Assembly (NCBI GenBank): GCA_024449915.1
Contig: JAMZAV010000100.1
Span: forward strand, 434,001-498,000
Direction: 5' to 3'
From: Sweltsa coloradensis
Taxonomy: Eukaryota > Arthropoda > Insecta > Plecoptera > Chloroperlidae
DNA length: 64,000 nt
A program made the translations under genes and the position numbers. Positions 48,261 through 60,076 of this stretch are shown piece after piece. Position 1 is the stretch's first letter. The number at the start of each line of letters is the position of its first letter. Under the pieces are notes generated by a model. That model did no database searches and had not been told where the DNA came from. It was given only the letters and a program-made list of their open reading frames with translations.

Positions 48261-51059
48261 ATTATTCTTCATCCTCATCATCACCATTCAGCATTTATAT
48301 TCTTCAATATCACAACTCCCACACTTACATGTACTTTTCTAAGTAAATTCGTCTAATAATTAATTAAAAAAAAAAAATATTATACTGATAGTTGAAAAGG
48401 CTGCACACTACAGAAATATAATTTGGACTTATAATTCAAATGTTCTATGAACCATATTAATAAGCTTGTTTGTTTTTTGCCAATGCCCAAAGGTACACAT
48501 GTTTTGTAATTGATTGATTGATTGGATATTGCAATTGTCAAAATGTCAATATCAGCTAGGAGAGACGAATTTTGGACTGGCTTAGATTGCAGTTGTACTA
48601 CCGAATGGAATAACTTTTATTCGAATCCGAAACGTTGCATATCATGCTGTAGATACGTAAATTAATTCGCCCCTTTCTTTACATTTTATGGGTATTGAAA
48701 AATACTACAAGAAAGAATAGGATTAATTTTGTTTGTAATCAAAAGCGTTAATTTTTGTTATTTTTTCCTACAAAATGTTTTAGAAGTAAAATTTAATTCT
48801 GAAATAGTGAAATATCAACAAGTATGCTTGATAAAAAACTCCTTGAGACTGCGAACCCTTGCCGGACAATAATATAATATCAGTCAGATGTCAAGTGGTT
48901 GCTTGAAATTTTACCTAATGTCCACTTGTGTGGATTCGCTGGGCATGTTCCGAAGGAAATGTATCCTCCTTCTTCAAGAGCATTTCATTAGTTCAATTCT
49001 ATCCGTTTTGAAGCAGCACCGTCAAATCAAATTCCTAGAATTTTATTTTGACAGATTATCTCGTGGAAATAGATACATGCGGTTTTGAAAAGGCTTCTCA
49101 CGTTTTCTAAAAGATAACCTAATTTTATTTTCTGATAGGGAATAGAATTTATAAATTGTACTTGAACCTGCTTATTTTTTCTTTTACTTAGATACAACAA
49201 TCCTACAAAAAGAAAGACATACGTGTTTTGTATTAGTACTTATTGTTGTCTTAAATCCTCACATGGTTACATACACATAACACAATATTCATATGGGAAA
49301 TTTTTACCGGTGGGACTTTGCTCAAAGTACCCAGTTTGGCAATCTCCTGGGGACATGGAGAACCCGATTTTGTTTCTATTCCTCGGTTAATTATTAACGG
49401 ATTAACATGTTAATTTAATCAATAGATTAACATCCATCAGTTTCGCCTTTCGCCATCCAATTTTTATAAAAGTTGAACATTAATATTCTTTCTTACCTTA
49501 GATATTATTGAAGAAGCATGGGTTACAGTTACTGGGGCAGGGTCAGGGTCAGGACTTGTAGAATGGTGATTTTGGTAGTTTGATATAAAAATTACTCTCA
49601 CCATGAGCCCCCCCCCCCTACTGTTGCCTTTGACACCACTCAATAAGAAAACTATCTACATAACTAGATGCCAACGTTCTTAGAAAGGTTACTTTGTGTT
49701 TGTGTGAGGTAAACTGCATTTAATTTTTAAACGATTCGGGTCAATGTTTTTTTTTTCTTGAAAAGAATTCCCCATTTCAATCTCTATTTAAATAAATTAT
49801 TTCTCGGGGTTTTAGTTATACGGCGGTTTATTCTGGTGGAACTAGCAATAGCAAATATAATTTTCACAGTCACCGAACAAAGAATGCATTTCTTAAAACT
49901 TCTTGTAACTTCTTGAATTAAATTTAAAAAGTTCTGTTTGAATTCGTAGACTCGATTTGTGTATCCGACATGCCACTAGTGATTGTACTTTGTTAAAAAA
50001 GTTTCTATACCGCAATTCCTGTTTTTATTGCTTTACTGCTTGATTTTAATGCTCAACCTCAGCATACGTAACTTTGCAGCTAAATTATTTTGAAATTGAA
50101 AAGGTAAATATAATGTAGCAAGCCGTTTGCTTTCCAGTGGATTTTCTTTGATCCTCGGGAAATGGCGTCCTCTGTTATTACGTTTTGCAACGATACAACT
50201 CAGCCTCAGCCCTATAAACTTTGCATCCATTGCAAAATTCTGGTTTTGAACCTATTTTAATAGGTCTCACTTAATGGTTACAGGTTTTTAAAATCGTACA
50301 CAAATCTTTTTAGGTTTCTTTATCTTGTGAACCCAACATGCTGATATTATTACCTTAGGTCTAGCGGTGTCGTACAAAAAGAAATTAATATTATAGTTTA
50401 ATTTTTGCTCTAAACCCTGATTATTGCCGTTGTAAAATAGTAATAATGATTTAATTAAAAATTATTTTTATTATTGTTTCAATTTTTCTGTAGCTATTAA
50501 AATTATTTGCATGATTGGTTAAAATATGTTTAAATTATTATTATTTTTGTTCTCAGTCTTTCGCACCTTCCATTTTGGTGGATACAGGGTAATAATGGTT
50601 TGACAGTTGAATGAGTTTTATGACGAATTGTCTTAGGGGTGATTGTGGAAGGGATGTCTCCATTCAACCGGTTTTTTGTTGGCTGCATTGTTTTTTAATC
50701 GGTTGTATTTTTTCAAATCGCTCGCTTTCTAAAGTATATTTACTAGTCCGAAGGCGAATATTATTAAATATCAGCTGTGCAGAAGGCGTAGACCCACAAT
50801 CCTTATATTGTAATATTTCTTAGATAGCATTGGTGGTAGTTTTCAAATGGTAGGCGTTATTATCTGCCGTTCGATTAAAAAATGACCCCATGCAGACCTG
50901 TACTTTATCCCCCACTTCTCCCTCGCGTCTACGCCTCGCAAGGCCTGATGATGTCCCCAACCAAGGTCATTGCTGTTGAAGACTGACAATTAATGTGTGG
51001 GATTTAAAAAATGCTGGCAACTGGTTTAACTGGCTTTTAAACCGGGTGCCCGGGTCCAA

Positions 51060-51230
51060 ATAAATTGGCGCCCGACGGCATCCTTTAGGGAGAACTCACT
51101 TCCAGCACTTGTCTTATGACACTGACAGAGTCAGGGTAGGGAAACCTCAGTCAGGAATGAATGTTGTTGGCGGGAATCGAGCCCGTCCCATCTTGAAGCA
51201 GAGTTTCGCGTATTGACACTGACACATATA
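51060..51230 (-). mobile_element. tRNA-derived SINE copy (minus)
   Basis: Minus strand: gtcaatacgcgaaactctgc, then gacgggctcgattcccgcca, then cattcctgactgaggtttcc. The B-box-like sequence is well kept (gctcgattcccgcc) and the body matches the other copies. Confidence 0.5.
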
Positions 51231-51959
51231 TATGACAGCAATGACAGCATCTACAAGTTATATAGCAAGAGTATGCATAAATTAATTGCTTTTGTGATAT
51301 TTGCTTACGTCGTATGAGCTGTCTGTAATTAATTCACACTATATATTTGTTTTGCTCTCCCTCCACCAGTTATCATTGCAACATTGCAACTGCAAGTCAT
51401 AAAAGTGTGCCTCTTTAATGGTCAACAAATAACCATTAACCCCCCCCCCCCTCTCCACTTCTATAAGTGTATTCGTGTGATGTACTGCAATAATTGAACA
51501 GGACAAGGATTGAGTCACGTGTATATACTGTCTTTATCTATCTATCTTTGTCCATATCTTTTTTATTATCTGCTAAAAAATAGATTTTATTTGAACGAAA
51601 TGTATATCTTGTAGAAGTTTCAATGTTAAATAAAAACGCCCCCCCCCCCCCCCCCCTCCCCACTCTATTAACATTGTCAAAAGATAATGCACCCCACCAC
51701 TCCTCTCCCCTCATCAAAGACGTCATTTACAGACTCCACGTCGCAAAAATTCTTAAAATAGCTCTTGTAACCTTGCACTTGAAACAACTCGAGAAAGGAG
51801 TATTGAAATTAATTTGTGGTTTTTAATAATTTAAACGTCAGTAATTGTTAATTTATAGAAATTCCTTACTACCGTTATGGAGAAAATTGGTAATGGTAGG
51901 GTTGAATGGATGGATGGAGTAATAGTGGTGGTAGTGGTTACCCGACAGGGGGTAGGAGT

Positions 51960-52560
51960 AAAATGATTCTGTGATCAGCACGGAAATTGCCGAGTCGGTT
52001 GACGATTTCTTCCGAGTAGAGTGAAGAGATTTTGGTTTTGACCGGCCGCGCCGGAGGGAAAGCAGGCGAGTGGGCAGGAGGCGGCGTCGCCAGTCATACC
52101 GTCGGCGATAGTGGTGGGGTTAAGGGGAGGGGAGACGCGTTTGAAGCAGCAGGGTGTAGCTCTACGCGCACAGCTCCCGGGGCTTAGTAGCAACCGGGCG
52201 CCACAGCTGTGAGGGGTGTGGGGAAACAGTCACGATCACACCAGTCTCCAGTTTAGTAGTGAGAGGGATTAAGCTCGTAGTGGACGTGTTTCTACCGAAC
52301 GTCAAGCCAACTCGTCTATAGGTAGGACAACTGTTTCCAGTGTTCATTAGATTTATCAAGGTATTGTACAACAGTGATGTGATTTAAATAGGATTGTTGT
52401 GTCATCGTAACGTGGAAATGTGGCCAGATACTTCCGTCACCGCTCCTACCACGTTGCTTGGTTGAATTGGCGCGCGTCGGCGTCGGCAGCGAATTGAAAG
52501 TACGGTTCGCGTAGAGGCATGCTCGCGCTCGCAGTGCACGGCACTTTGAAATCTTGAAAA
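51960..52560 (+). promoter_or_regulatory. CpG-rich block, candidate promoter and non-coding first exon of the ELAV-like gene
   Basis: About 600 bp with many CpG and GC-rich stretches (for example ccggccgcgccgg near 52043 and a run of cgcgcg/gtcggcg near 52470), in otherwise AT-rich DNA. It lies 5.7 kb upstream of the ELAV start codon on the same strand. Possible + strand donors are AAG-gtattg at 52360/52361 and TAG-gtagga at 52320/52321, so a spliced leader running to the acceptor at 58185 is plausible. No TATA box stands out and no coding sequence is recognised; short minus-strand open frames here look like by-products of GC content. Assignment to the ELAV gene rests on position only. Confidence 0.4.
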
Positions 52561-52569
52561 TACTTGTTG

Positions 52570-55500
52570 CACTATTGTTTACGAAATTATATATTTACGT
52601 GTAAATTAGTAACGACAGTGTTGACTTATAACTAGAAGATAGTTTTACTGGAATTTTGAAATTTTAAAATTATCCTTGTCAAACGAAATATCACGCCGGC
52701 CGGCTTCCACGTACTAGCGATAAAAAGTACCAGTATTCTGTTTTATCACTTCGAATTAAACGATTTTCAATAAGCGCGAATGTTAAAAATTTAATTTGGC
52801 GTTCCGTACACGGCTTTGCGTTTAATTTTTAGTACTTCACTTGTGAAGACAAAGGCGCAAAATTTTGAAGTAAACATAAAGTGTGCTGCCGACGAAAATA
52901 TCAGTGTTTTTTACATTACGTAACGAAATGTTTATCCGTTTAAATATAACTCCTCCTAGTGTTTTATAGTTTGACTAAAGTGCTGTTTCTGGTGTTTCCA
53001 ACATGTTGATTTGTGCAAATGCCAAAATAATTCAGACCTCTATATTTTATCACAAGTTAATATTTTAAAATATAACCCCTAGCTATTATTTACCGTCCAG
53101 AACGACATATTTCGTTTGTGCTATAAAACTAAGTGTCGAAATAATAGCGTAATTTCAGTAAGAGTGCAAGCGCAAGTCTCTGTACATTGTCTGTAGTACC
53201 GCCAATGTTTTAGAAGACAAAAGGTAGTGAAGTTTGTACAAAGACCACACATCACTTATTATTCGTTATTATCACATTTACAGATATTATTTTATTATCT
53301 CTAGAAATATTTCTTATGTGAAAACTAGGCTATAATCTTACCATATTTAGCCCAAAATTTGTTGCTTCATTGGCATAGGATATCGCATCAAAGTTTGATT
53401 TCGAAGCTAACAAACGCCCTGTTAGAATGTCCCCCGATCCGTTTGCGAAATAGCTTCCCTTTTATGTTTCGGGGTTTTGTTATATTGCCGTATATCACAA
53501 ATTTTCTTGTGTGAATGGAGTGAATGTTGTCTAAATATTTTTTTAAAAATTATTGGTAATTAATTAATTAATTGCCTATGCAAGTAAACTGTTGCGATCA
53601 ATGCTATGTATTTATTGCATGTACTAAAGTAACTGTATATTTCTGGGTATGTTTGGTTTGAAAGTGCACATTCCTGAAAATGTTGTACGTCGGAAGTATT
53701 TTATGGTGAACGATGTGTTACTGACTAACTGCTACGTACCCAGTCATGTATGCACTTTGTGATAGATGCAGTCTTTGTCTTTGAGTCGAGTACCATACCG
53801 TGTGTGCATGATATGTGTGCGCTACCTGCGCTTGTATTGCAAGCGTGTCTGTGCGTTGAAGTTTGGACTTTGACATCCGCGTTCAATGTCTTACTTCAGT
53901 TCAGTTATTTATTCCATTTGAAAGGTATTCAATAGGTTCTAAATGATGGACGATATTTGTTTTGCCTGGCTAGATTCATTTGATGTTATTACTGGTTTAC
54001 AGTTATAATTTTTATGGAATAAAACATATTTAATCTCTTGAGTGTATTTTAAAGAAAAAGTGTTATATGTGGTAGGCGTATTGACATTTTTTTCGATTAT
54101 GATTTTCTTCTAAATTTGTCCAGGCTTTCTTACGGGCATCGGGTTATTTTTCTATGAATAATTAGTGTCACCATTTGATTCACGTCAGACGAATAACCTT
54201 GGGACGTTTTTTGCGGGACTAAAGTTCAGTTCTGCCAAATTAATTTAAAATAGCTTGAACTAAAGTCTCTGCCCTTGCGCGCATTAATAATTTTTATAGT
54301 ACCACTTCAGCAGATTCTGAAATACTGTTGGTTGAGTAGGTTTATTATATAATTACTCCAAAATCGCTCTCGGCCATACTGTTCATTTAACTCTAAATAA
54401 ATACAACAGCGTAACTCAAGTTAATTTAACTTTTGGGCATCAGATAATGTCACCTACTATATTGAAATTCAAAGAGAATGAAATGTGCAGATGTTTGAAG
54501 CATGCCTGCCCTTCAGCTACAGAACAGCTGCGTATTTTACCCTCACTTCACCTCCATCGTGCCTCATAATAGACCATGGAAACCACACACGGGATCCCGT
54601 CTACGCTCTGCGCTGCTGTCGGCTACAGGCTAACTTGGCACGAAGGGCAACGCAACTGTGTGGAACTGAATGATAATTTCCGCCGAGCGCTAGCTTGAGA
54701 CGCGGTATACACACATGCGTACTTGCTGTGCATATTAGCATATCGGAGGGAGAGTGGAAACTGGCTAATAGTAGGCTGAGGCTTTAAAAAAATTAGACGA
54801 GATACAAACGGGATTAGCGGTGTCAAAAAGATAGTTTGCGTCGTATTGAGGTGCTTGCCGTTTCATCCTAGGCGCGGGAAATGGGTGAGGAAATTCGGGC
54901 ACGGACTAGGAAAAGTCACCCGAAAAAACAACATGACTTTTTTCTTGGTACATACGCGTTTTATTATATCACTGAAAATAAACCAGGTCCTACTGCATTT
55001 CGCAAAACAAAATACCGAATTGCCTAAATGATGTTTTAAAATCATCTGCAATTACCTACGTTGACTAACATTTAAAAAATAATTGTACTAAAACGATTAT
55101 TGTAAAGTTAAACAAATTCATGCTGGTTTATAGTGGGGAATATTGGTCCCCACTGTCGTAGCACTGACTGGTAGACCTGTTTGCTTGGGAGTCGAGCCTC
55201 GGCGTGTGCGATCCTCAATAGCGCTGAGTAGTTCGGCAACCCCAGGAGACCAGCAGGTTCGAAACTGTCAAGTGGAGGGAGCTAACTCATCATCTGAAGG
55301 GTTTGCTTTGCATCATTTATGAATTCGGAATACCCAACGTCAGCGAGATATGATCAAATTATACGTAGGCCTACCAACACACCCAATGAATAAAACCAAA
55401 AAATTCTTGCAGCGGAGGAGGATTAAAATTTTAAGAAGCTCGATTCCTTCAATCTCTACATTATTAATCTCGTTCTCTCCGAAATACGCATTCGTGTCTC

Positions 55501-56360
55501 AGATTGGTCTTGTCTTGTCGGCGAAACTAATTTTCCTGCTTCACCACTGGAATTATCTGCATAGCTATTACAATATAATAATCTATAACTATGGATGAAA
55601 TCCTTTATTTAATAAATCAATATATCAATCTTATTTTACTCGCCGCTTCTTCTCGTTTGGGCCCGAGGTAAGATAGTTCTATGACAGCTCTTCCAGTTGT
55701 TCGATGGCCACTTGGTAGTCCAGTCCGTTGTCAAAGATTAATGAATCGTACTCGCAGATTTTTCGAAACAATTACGTATAAGTATGGACGAGAGCTGCCT
55801 GTTTGATTATAACAACCAAGTCAACCATCTTCAGGGTTGTCGTTACATTAGTGTAAGTGTTTGGGTGATAGGTTGTTGAAGGAATGAAAATCAAATATGT
55901 TTTGTTAGGTTCTGCGCGTATTTTTCACCCAAGAGAGCTATCAAATGATTGGTAATGCAAATGTTTTGCTAGAAATGGGCGATTCTGTACCAAGTTAATG
56001 AAAGTTATTTGGAAAGACCTCGATGTTTCCTACAAGTGACAACATACATCCGAGTAACTCATCTAGTGCATTCGATTATCTTGTAGTTGGGGTCTCAAAT
56101 CATTTGACATATAAGCTGTGCTCACTCGAGGTAGCTAACAAAAATAGTTAGCTTGCTAATATTCAAATAATGATTATAACATCCGTTCACAAATTAATTA
56201 CCTCATGTGCGATAATGGAACACCCATAATTGCACCTTTCTCGTGGTATATTTTACGTTCACTTGCACATTTTGTCATATTTTACGGCAATGGTTTTCAG
56301 AATTTACCACGAACATTTTTTCCACAAAGACAACCTTGTTAGTTCTTGCTACCGTTACCT
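52570..56360 (+). other. presumed 5' intron of the ELAV-like gene
   Basis: If transcription starts in the CpG-rich block at 51960-52560, this span is intron. It contains a modestly GC-richer patch at 54480-54760 and the SINE-like copy at 55150, and no coding sequence I recognise. Confidence 0.35.
55150..55310 (+). mobile_element. tRNA-derived SINE-like copy (plus)
   Basis: Plus strand: gtagcactgactggtagacc (A-box-like), then cagcaggttcgaaactgtca (B-box-like, 80 bp later), then tcatctgaagggtttgc, similar to the tail block of other copies. Related to the SINE family but more diverged. Confidence 0.3.
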
Positions 56361-56371
56361 AGTATACTTAC

Positions 56372-56583
56372 CTTGCTATAAATACACCGCGTCGAGTTTT
56401 GCGTATGTATTCAGTTCTCGTCAGAGTCACTTTCATTATTCTGCACACAACGTGAGCATTGTACGTATCCGCGTGCTGATTTTCTTTGTAACTTGGTTTT
56501 GTATTAGAGTCGATGCAATAAACTGACCACGTGAAAGGCAAACACAAAACCAGAATTAATTTTTTAGAATGGGTGCAGGGCAT
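56372..56583 (-). CDS. possible first coding exon of an unrecognised secreted or membrane protein, antisense within the ELAV 5' intron
   Basis: A minus-strand reading frame opens with ATG at 56583 and runs 70 codons to a strong donor, CAAG-gtaagt, at 56372/56371 (phase 2); a stop follows if the intron is not removed. The N terminus looks like a signal peptide: a short polar start with two lysines (HSKK), then the hydrophobic LILVLCLPFTWSVYC. The rest is polar and basic (MKVTLTRTEYIRKTRRG) with no domain I recognise. No second exon was identified to the left. The combination of signal-peptide-like start and consensus donor is suggestive, but either could arise by chance, and there is no CpG-rich promoter just upstream. 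Confidence 0.25.
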
Positions 56584-57499
56584 TATCGGAAAAACGATTC
56601 AGTCATTTTCAGTAATATGGAATGCTAGTTAATAGTTATACATATGTGTTTACTGTGTATTACCTACCATTTCAAACCAATTAACATGTTTAGTCAATTT
56701 GCGTTGCGCCATGTATGTTGTTAAAACAGGAGGTAGCACACACACCTATCGGTTACGCCCACTATACTTGGCTCGGTCTACAGTTCGTGCACTTACATTG
56801 GTCAATAATTTGTAAAATAGCCTGTTTAAAAAACAACATCATATTCACTTATTTTCTCCCCAAAAGGAAAAATGCAACTTCATGGCAGCTTTCCGTCAAA
56901 ACATTAGATTCAAGCTATGGTTAAATGGTTTTATTGAAAATAGTTTCAGATACAAATGCGAATGTTCGTACATTTGTTTCAAGTTCACTTTTATGAGTAC
57001 CCTATATAATCTATTTTATCCTGTCGACTCTGATGTGAGCACTAGGAATATTGCTATTAATACGTCTCTTCAAATCTAACGAAAAACAAGAACTACAATG
57101 ACAACTTTTGAAACATTCCCTTGAATAAATTCGTTGACATAACTGTAAATAAATAAAACTTCAAAGAGTAGCATTTCTTTTATCAGCAGTCTGATTGATG
57201 TTGGGCCGTATTTCTCTATCGCGAGTTTAAACCGACAGTATTTTTCCCAATGCTTTTTCTTTGCTCGTCTTCAGTAATTTTGTTTTGTTTGAGATTCGAT
57301 TTTGTTCGTGGTCGCAATAAAAACTTACCTTCACGTCACATGGCTGTTCATTGCAGATTCCTCCCTGCGTTACTCTTTATTTTCGTCGAAGCGGTGGGAA
57401 CAACGTCATTCAAATTGCAGAAACATGGTTGTCTATAAGCAAAGTCGAAAGAATAAGCTAAAAGATTGAAGATCTAGAAGAGAAAATAAATCTCAAAAG

Positions 57500-57790
57500 T
57501 AGATTGAGAGCATGCAGCGTGTTATCGATCGGGATTGTCTGAGTAGAGAGTATAGGCGGAGACTAGAAGCCTGAAGGCGGGGCGAAAGGGAACCACATTC
57601 AATGCATTTTCGGTGTCCGTCGGAGACTGCGTACTTGATGCGTAGGCGTCCCGTCCCCTTGCTACGTCGTGTACGTGGTTTACGATAACGGCGACCATTA
57701 GAGTCCTTGGAACCTATGAGGCAGCTTGTCGCCGGTGGCCGGCACTTTTCAACCACCACGTACGCGCTTTTTGACTTTCCAGTGGGCAAT
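57500..57790. promoter_or_regulatory. GC-rich block 400 bp upstream of the ELAV coding exon
   Basis: About 290 bp of GC- and CpG-rich sequence (ggcggggcgaaaggg, gtcgccggtggccggc) flanked by AT-rich DNA. It could be an alternative promoter or leader exon for the ELAV-like gene. An open minus-strand frame of 98 codons (57493-57789) is basic and cysteine-containing but matches no family I know. I prefer a regulatory or untranslated explanation, at low confidence. Confidence 0.2.
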
Positions 57791-58093
57791 AGTAGAGAAT
57801 AATAACTAGGATTAGAGTATTGTCGTCGACCCTTTTAGTCCGGACGTACGTTTTTAAAAGTAAGCACTGGCGAAACATTGTTTTTCAAAATTATAAGTAC
57901 CTGCTTGTTTAGCGATATAGTGTGAAGATGGGCTGTGTTTAATATTAATTACTTTTAACAATCGTTAATTAATCCTGAACCAAAACGTGGGTAAATAAAT
58001 AGTTAGGATCTATGAGAAACATCTACCGGTCTGCATTAATTACCTTAATTCAAAGTTTGTGTTAAGATATTGAATTTAGTATTTAGATGTTGA

Positions 58094-58492
<399 letters not shown>

Positions 58493-58853
58493 TGAACATT
58501 ACTTTATTCAAATTATAAATCATAAATCAATGAATCAATAAAATAATGATCTATTACTAAAAACATCTGCCTTGTGCAATATTGTACACACTTTGACAAT
58601 ATAGTAAATCGTAATGACACCATCTTTGTGAAAAGGTGTAACAGTTCTAGCCCAGCTAAGCGCGCGATTTTCTTTTGCAGGCTATTCAAATAAATCTTGC
58701 ATGGGTAGGGATGGGCAGTTCTTCCAACTATCTCATTACTTGTTGATTTATTTCTTTTTCAAATCGCGGTTGTTTTTAGTAGAGTCATTTTTTTACTTTT
58801 AGTTGAATTAATAATTCTCATCTAAACTCGATTAATTTTCGATTTCTTTTTAG

Positions 58854-58889
58854 ACACCGACTCTGAGCCCTGCGCCAGTTTACTTGGTC
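58854..58889 (+). CDS. candidate 36-nt microexon of the ELAV-like gene (insertion in the RRM1 beta2-beta3 loop)
   Basis: A 36-nt GC-rich segment in an AT-rich intron, 378 nt after the RRM1 exon. It is preceded by a strong acceptor (gatttctttttag) and followed by the donor gtgagtac. Its length is a multiple of three and it is open in the phase left by the upstream exon (phase 1). Inclusion would replace the Gly of the VTG turn by Asp-Thr-Asp-Ser-Glu-Pro-Cys-Ala-Ser-Leu-Leu-Gly plus one codon completed by the next exon. The insertion point is the loop between strand 2 and the RNP1 strand of RRM1. From memory, Drosophila ELAV also carries extra residues in this loop, while most Hu proteins have none. 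Splice signals, length and phase are seen; that it is spliced, and perhaps regulated, is inference. It could also be a chance pairing of splice-like sites. Confidence 0.5.
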
Positions 58890-59229
58890 GTGAGTACAGC
58901 TTATAATTATTTTATTCCATATCGATATCGAACTAAAGTCTTGAAATGATATCGATACTTTTTTTAATCAAACTGCCCGTCCCTATTAACACTAGCACCC
59001 GAGTTGTGGCAACTTCCCAGGCAGGCAGCCTACACAGGGCCCCTTGAGTAACAGTTTGCTGTAGATGTCATTAGCCAAAGCCTTCTGGTGGATAATCAGC
59101 TCCCGTTTTCAGACCCCACACAGACTTCCTATGTTAACACTTCTAACAGAAGATTTCTTCGTGGGATTTGACCGTATTTTGCACAAGGAGTCTGACACCC
59201 TCTAGCCATTCAGGGAGGATAGGCGTGTG

Positions 59230-59480
59230 AGAGTTGTTTGTTGTTGTGTGGCCCGATTTAGCCTGGAAGCCACGCGATGCATGTACAGAGTAGTAGTTGC
59301 TTGCTGCATGCAGATGCTTCCAACAGCTGACGGTGCGGAGCGGAGGGGAGGCAGGTGCCATATGGCACGGGCCGGCCGACGGCTCCCGGTCCCGGCATCG
59401 CGCGGCATCCTCGCTGGGAACGGACGGGAGTAGGCCCACCGCTGTTTGCCACAATTGTTATGACGTCATACGCTAGTGTC
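59230..59480 (+). promoter_or_regulatory. GC-rich block with a full CRE, candidate internal promoter or enhancer
   Basis: A CpG-rich segment (cgcgcggcatcctcgc, gggccggccgacgg) inside the ELAV intron. It is followed by the palindromic cAMP-response element TGACGTCA at 59461-59468 and, 25 nt later, by gcggccatgttg, which resembles a YY1 site. CpG-rich DNA with a CRE and a YY1-like site close together is typical of promoters, so an alternative ELAV promoter or another transcript start is possible. Overlapping open frames exist on both strands but none has a recognisable product. Function is inferred. Confidence 0.3.
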
Positions 59481-60054
59481 GCGCGGCCATGTTGAATTCG
59501 GTTTGGTACTTTTCTGTCCTTCGGTTAGCCCAGCGAACGATCAATATTTTCCTCTCACTCTCTTCCCTTCCCTTCCCTTCAGTAAGCCAGCACCCTACGA
59601 TTCAAGGCAGCACGGAAAATGTCATGATGTGATATTTTACAGATAACGCCCGTTGCTAAACATGTACTGTGCTGGGGAAGGGTTGCACACTTGAAACACT
59701 CCGACTCGTGACCATGTGCTCTTCCCAGAATTCCAATAATCGATTTTTTAATTGGCGCTCCCTCTTCATAAAAGAGTCGGTATTACACACGATTAATCGA
59801 TTTGATAATCACATGCACAGAGCGCGTTATTCCTGTATGGTGTGCTATACGAAGCGCGCAACCACTAACGGGGCGAACACGCAACCCTGCGCCGACTTTG
59901 GCTTTCCAACGGCCGTTCATTGGGTGCAGATGAGACAGTTTGAGTAAACGTGTTGTATTTTACTTTACATCACACCTTCTATCATCAGTCATGCTGCCTT
60001 GGGACTAAATCTGGCCTTCTAGCCCTCCATTCCCAGTGTATCGATGGTGGTGCG

Positions 60055-60076
60055 AACTGCGAACTGCGAACTGCGA
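60055..60076 (+). repeat. 7-bp triplication (gcgaact)
   Basis: gcgaactgcgaactgcgaac is a perfect three-unit tandem in the ELAV intron, starting after gatggtg. Confidence 0.9.

Larger units (their letters stand above)
46000..51050. other. no gene recognised, apart from the SINE-like head at 48135 and inverted repeat at 47127
   Basis: AT-rich sequence with a C-run near 49609. Open frames of 62-78 codons have no domain. Confidence 0.5.

Noticed and set aside
57330..57420. Minus-strand donor GTGAAG-gtaagt as a coding exon
   Set aside because: The nearby ATGs upstream run into stops within a few codons; at most a non-coding antisense exon.
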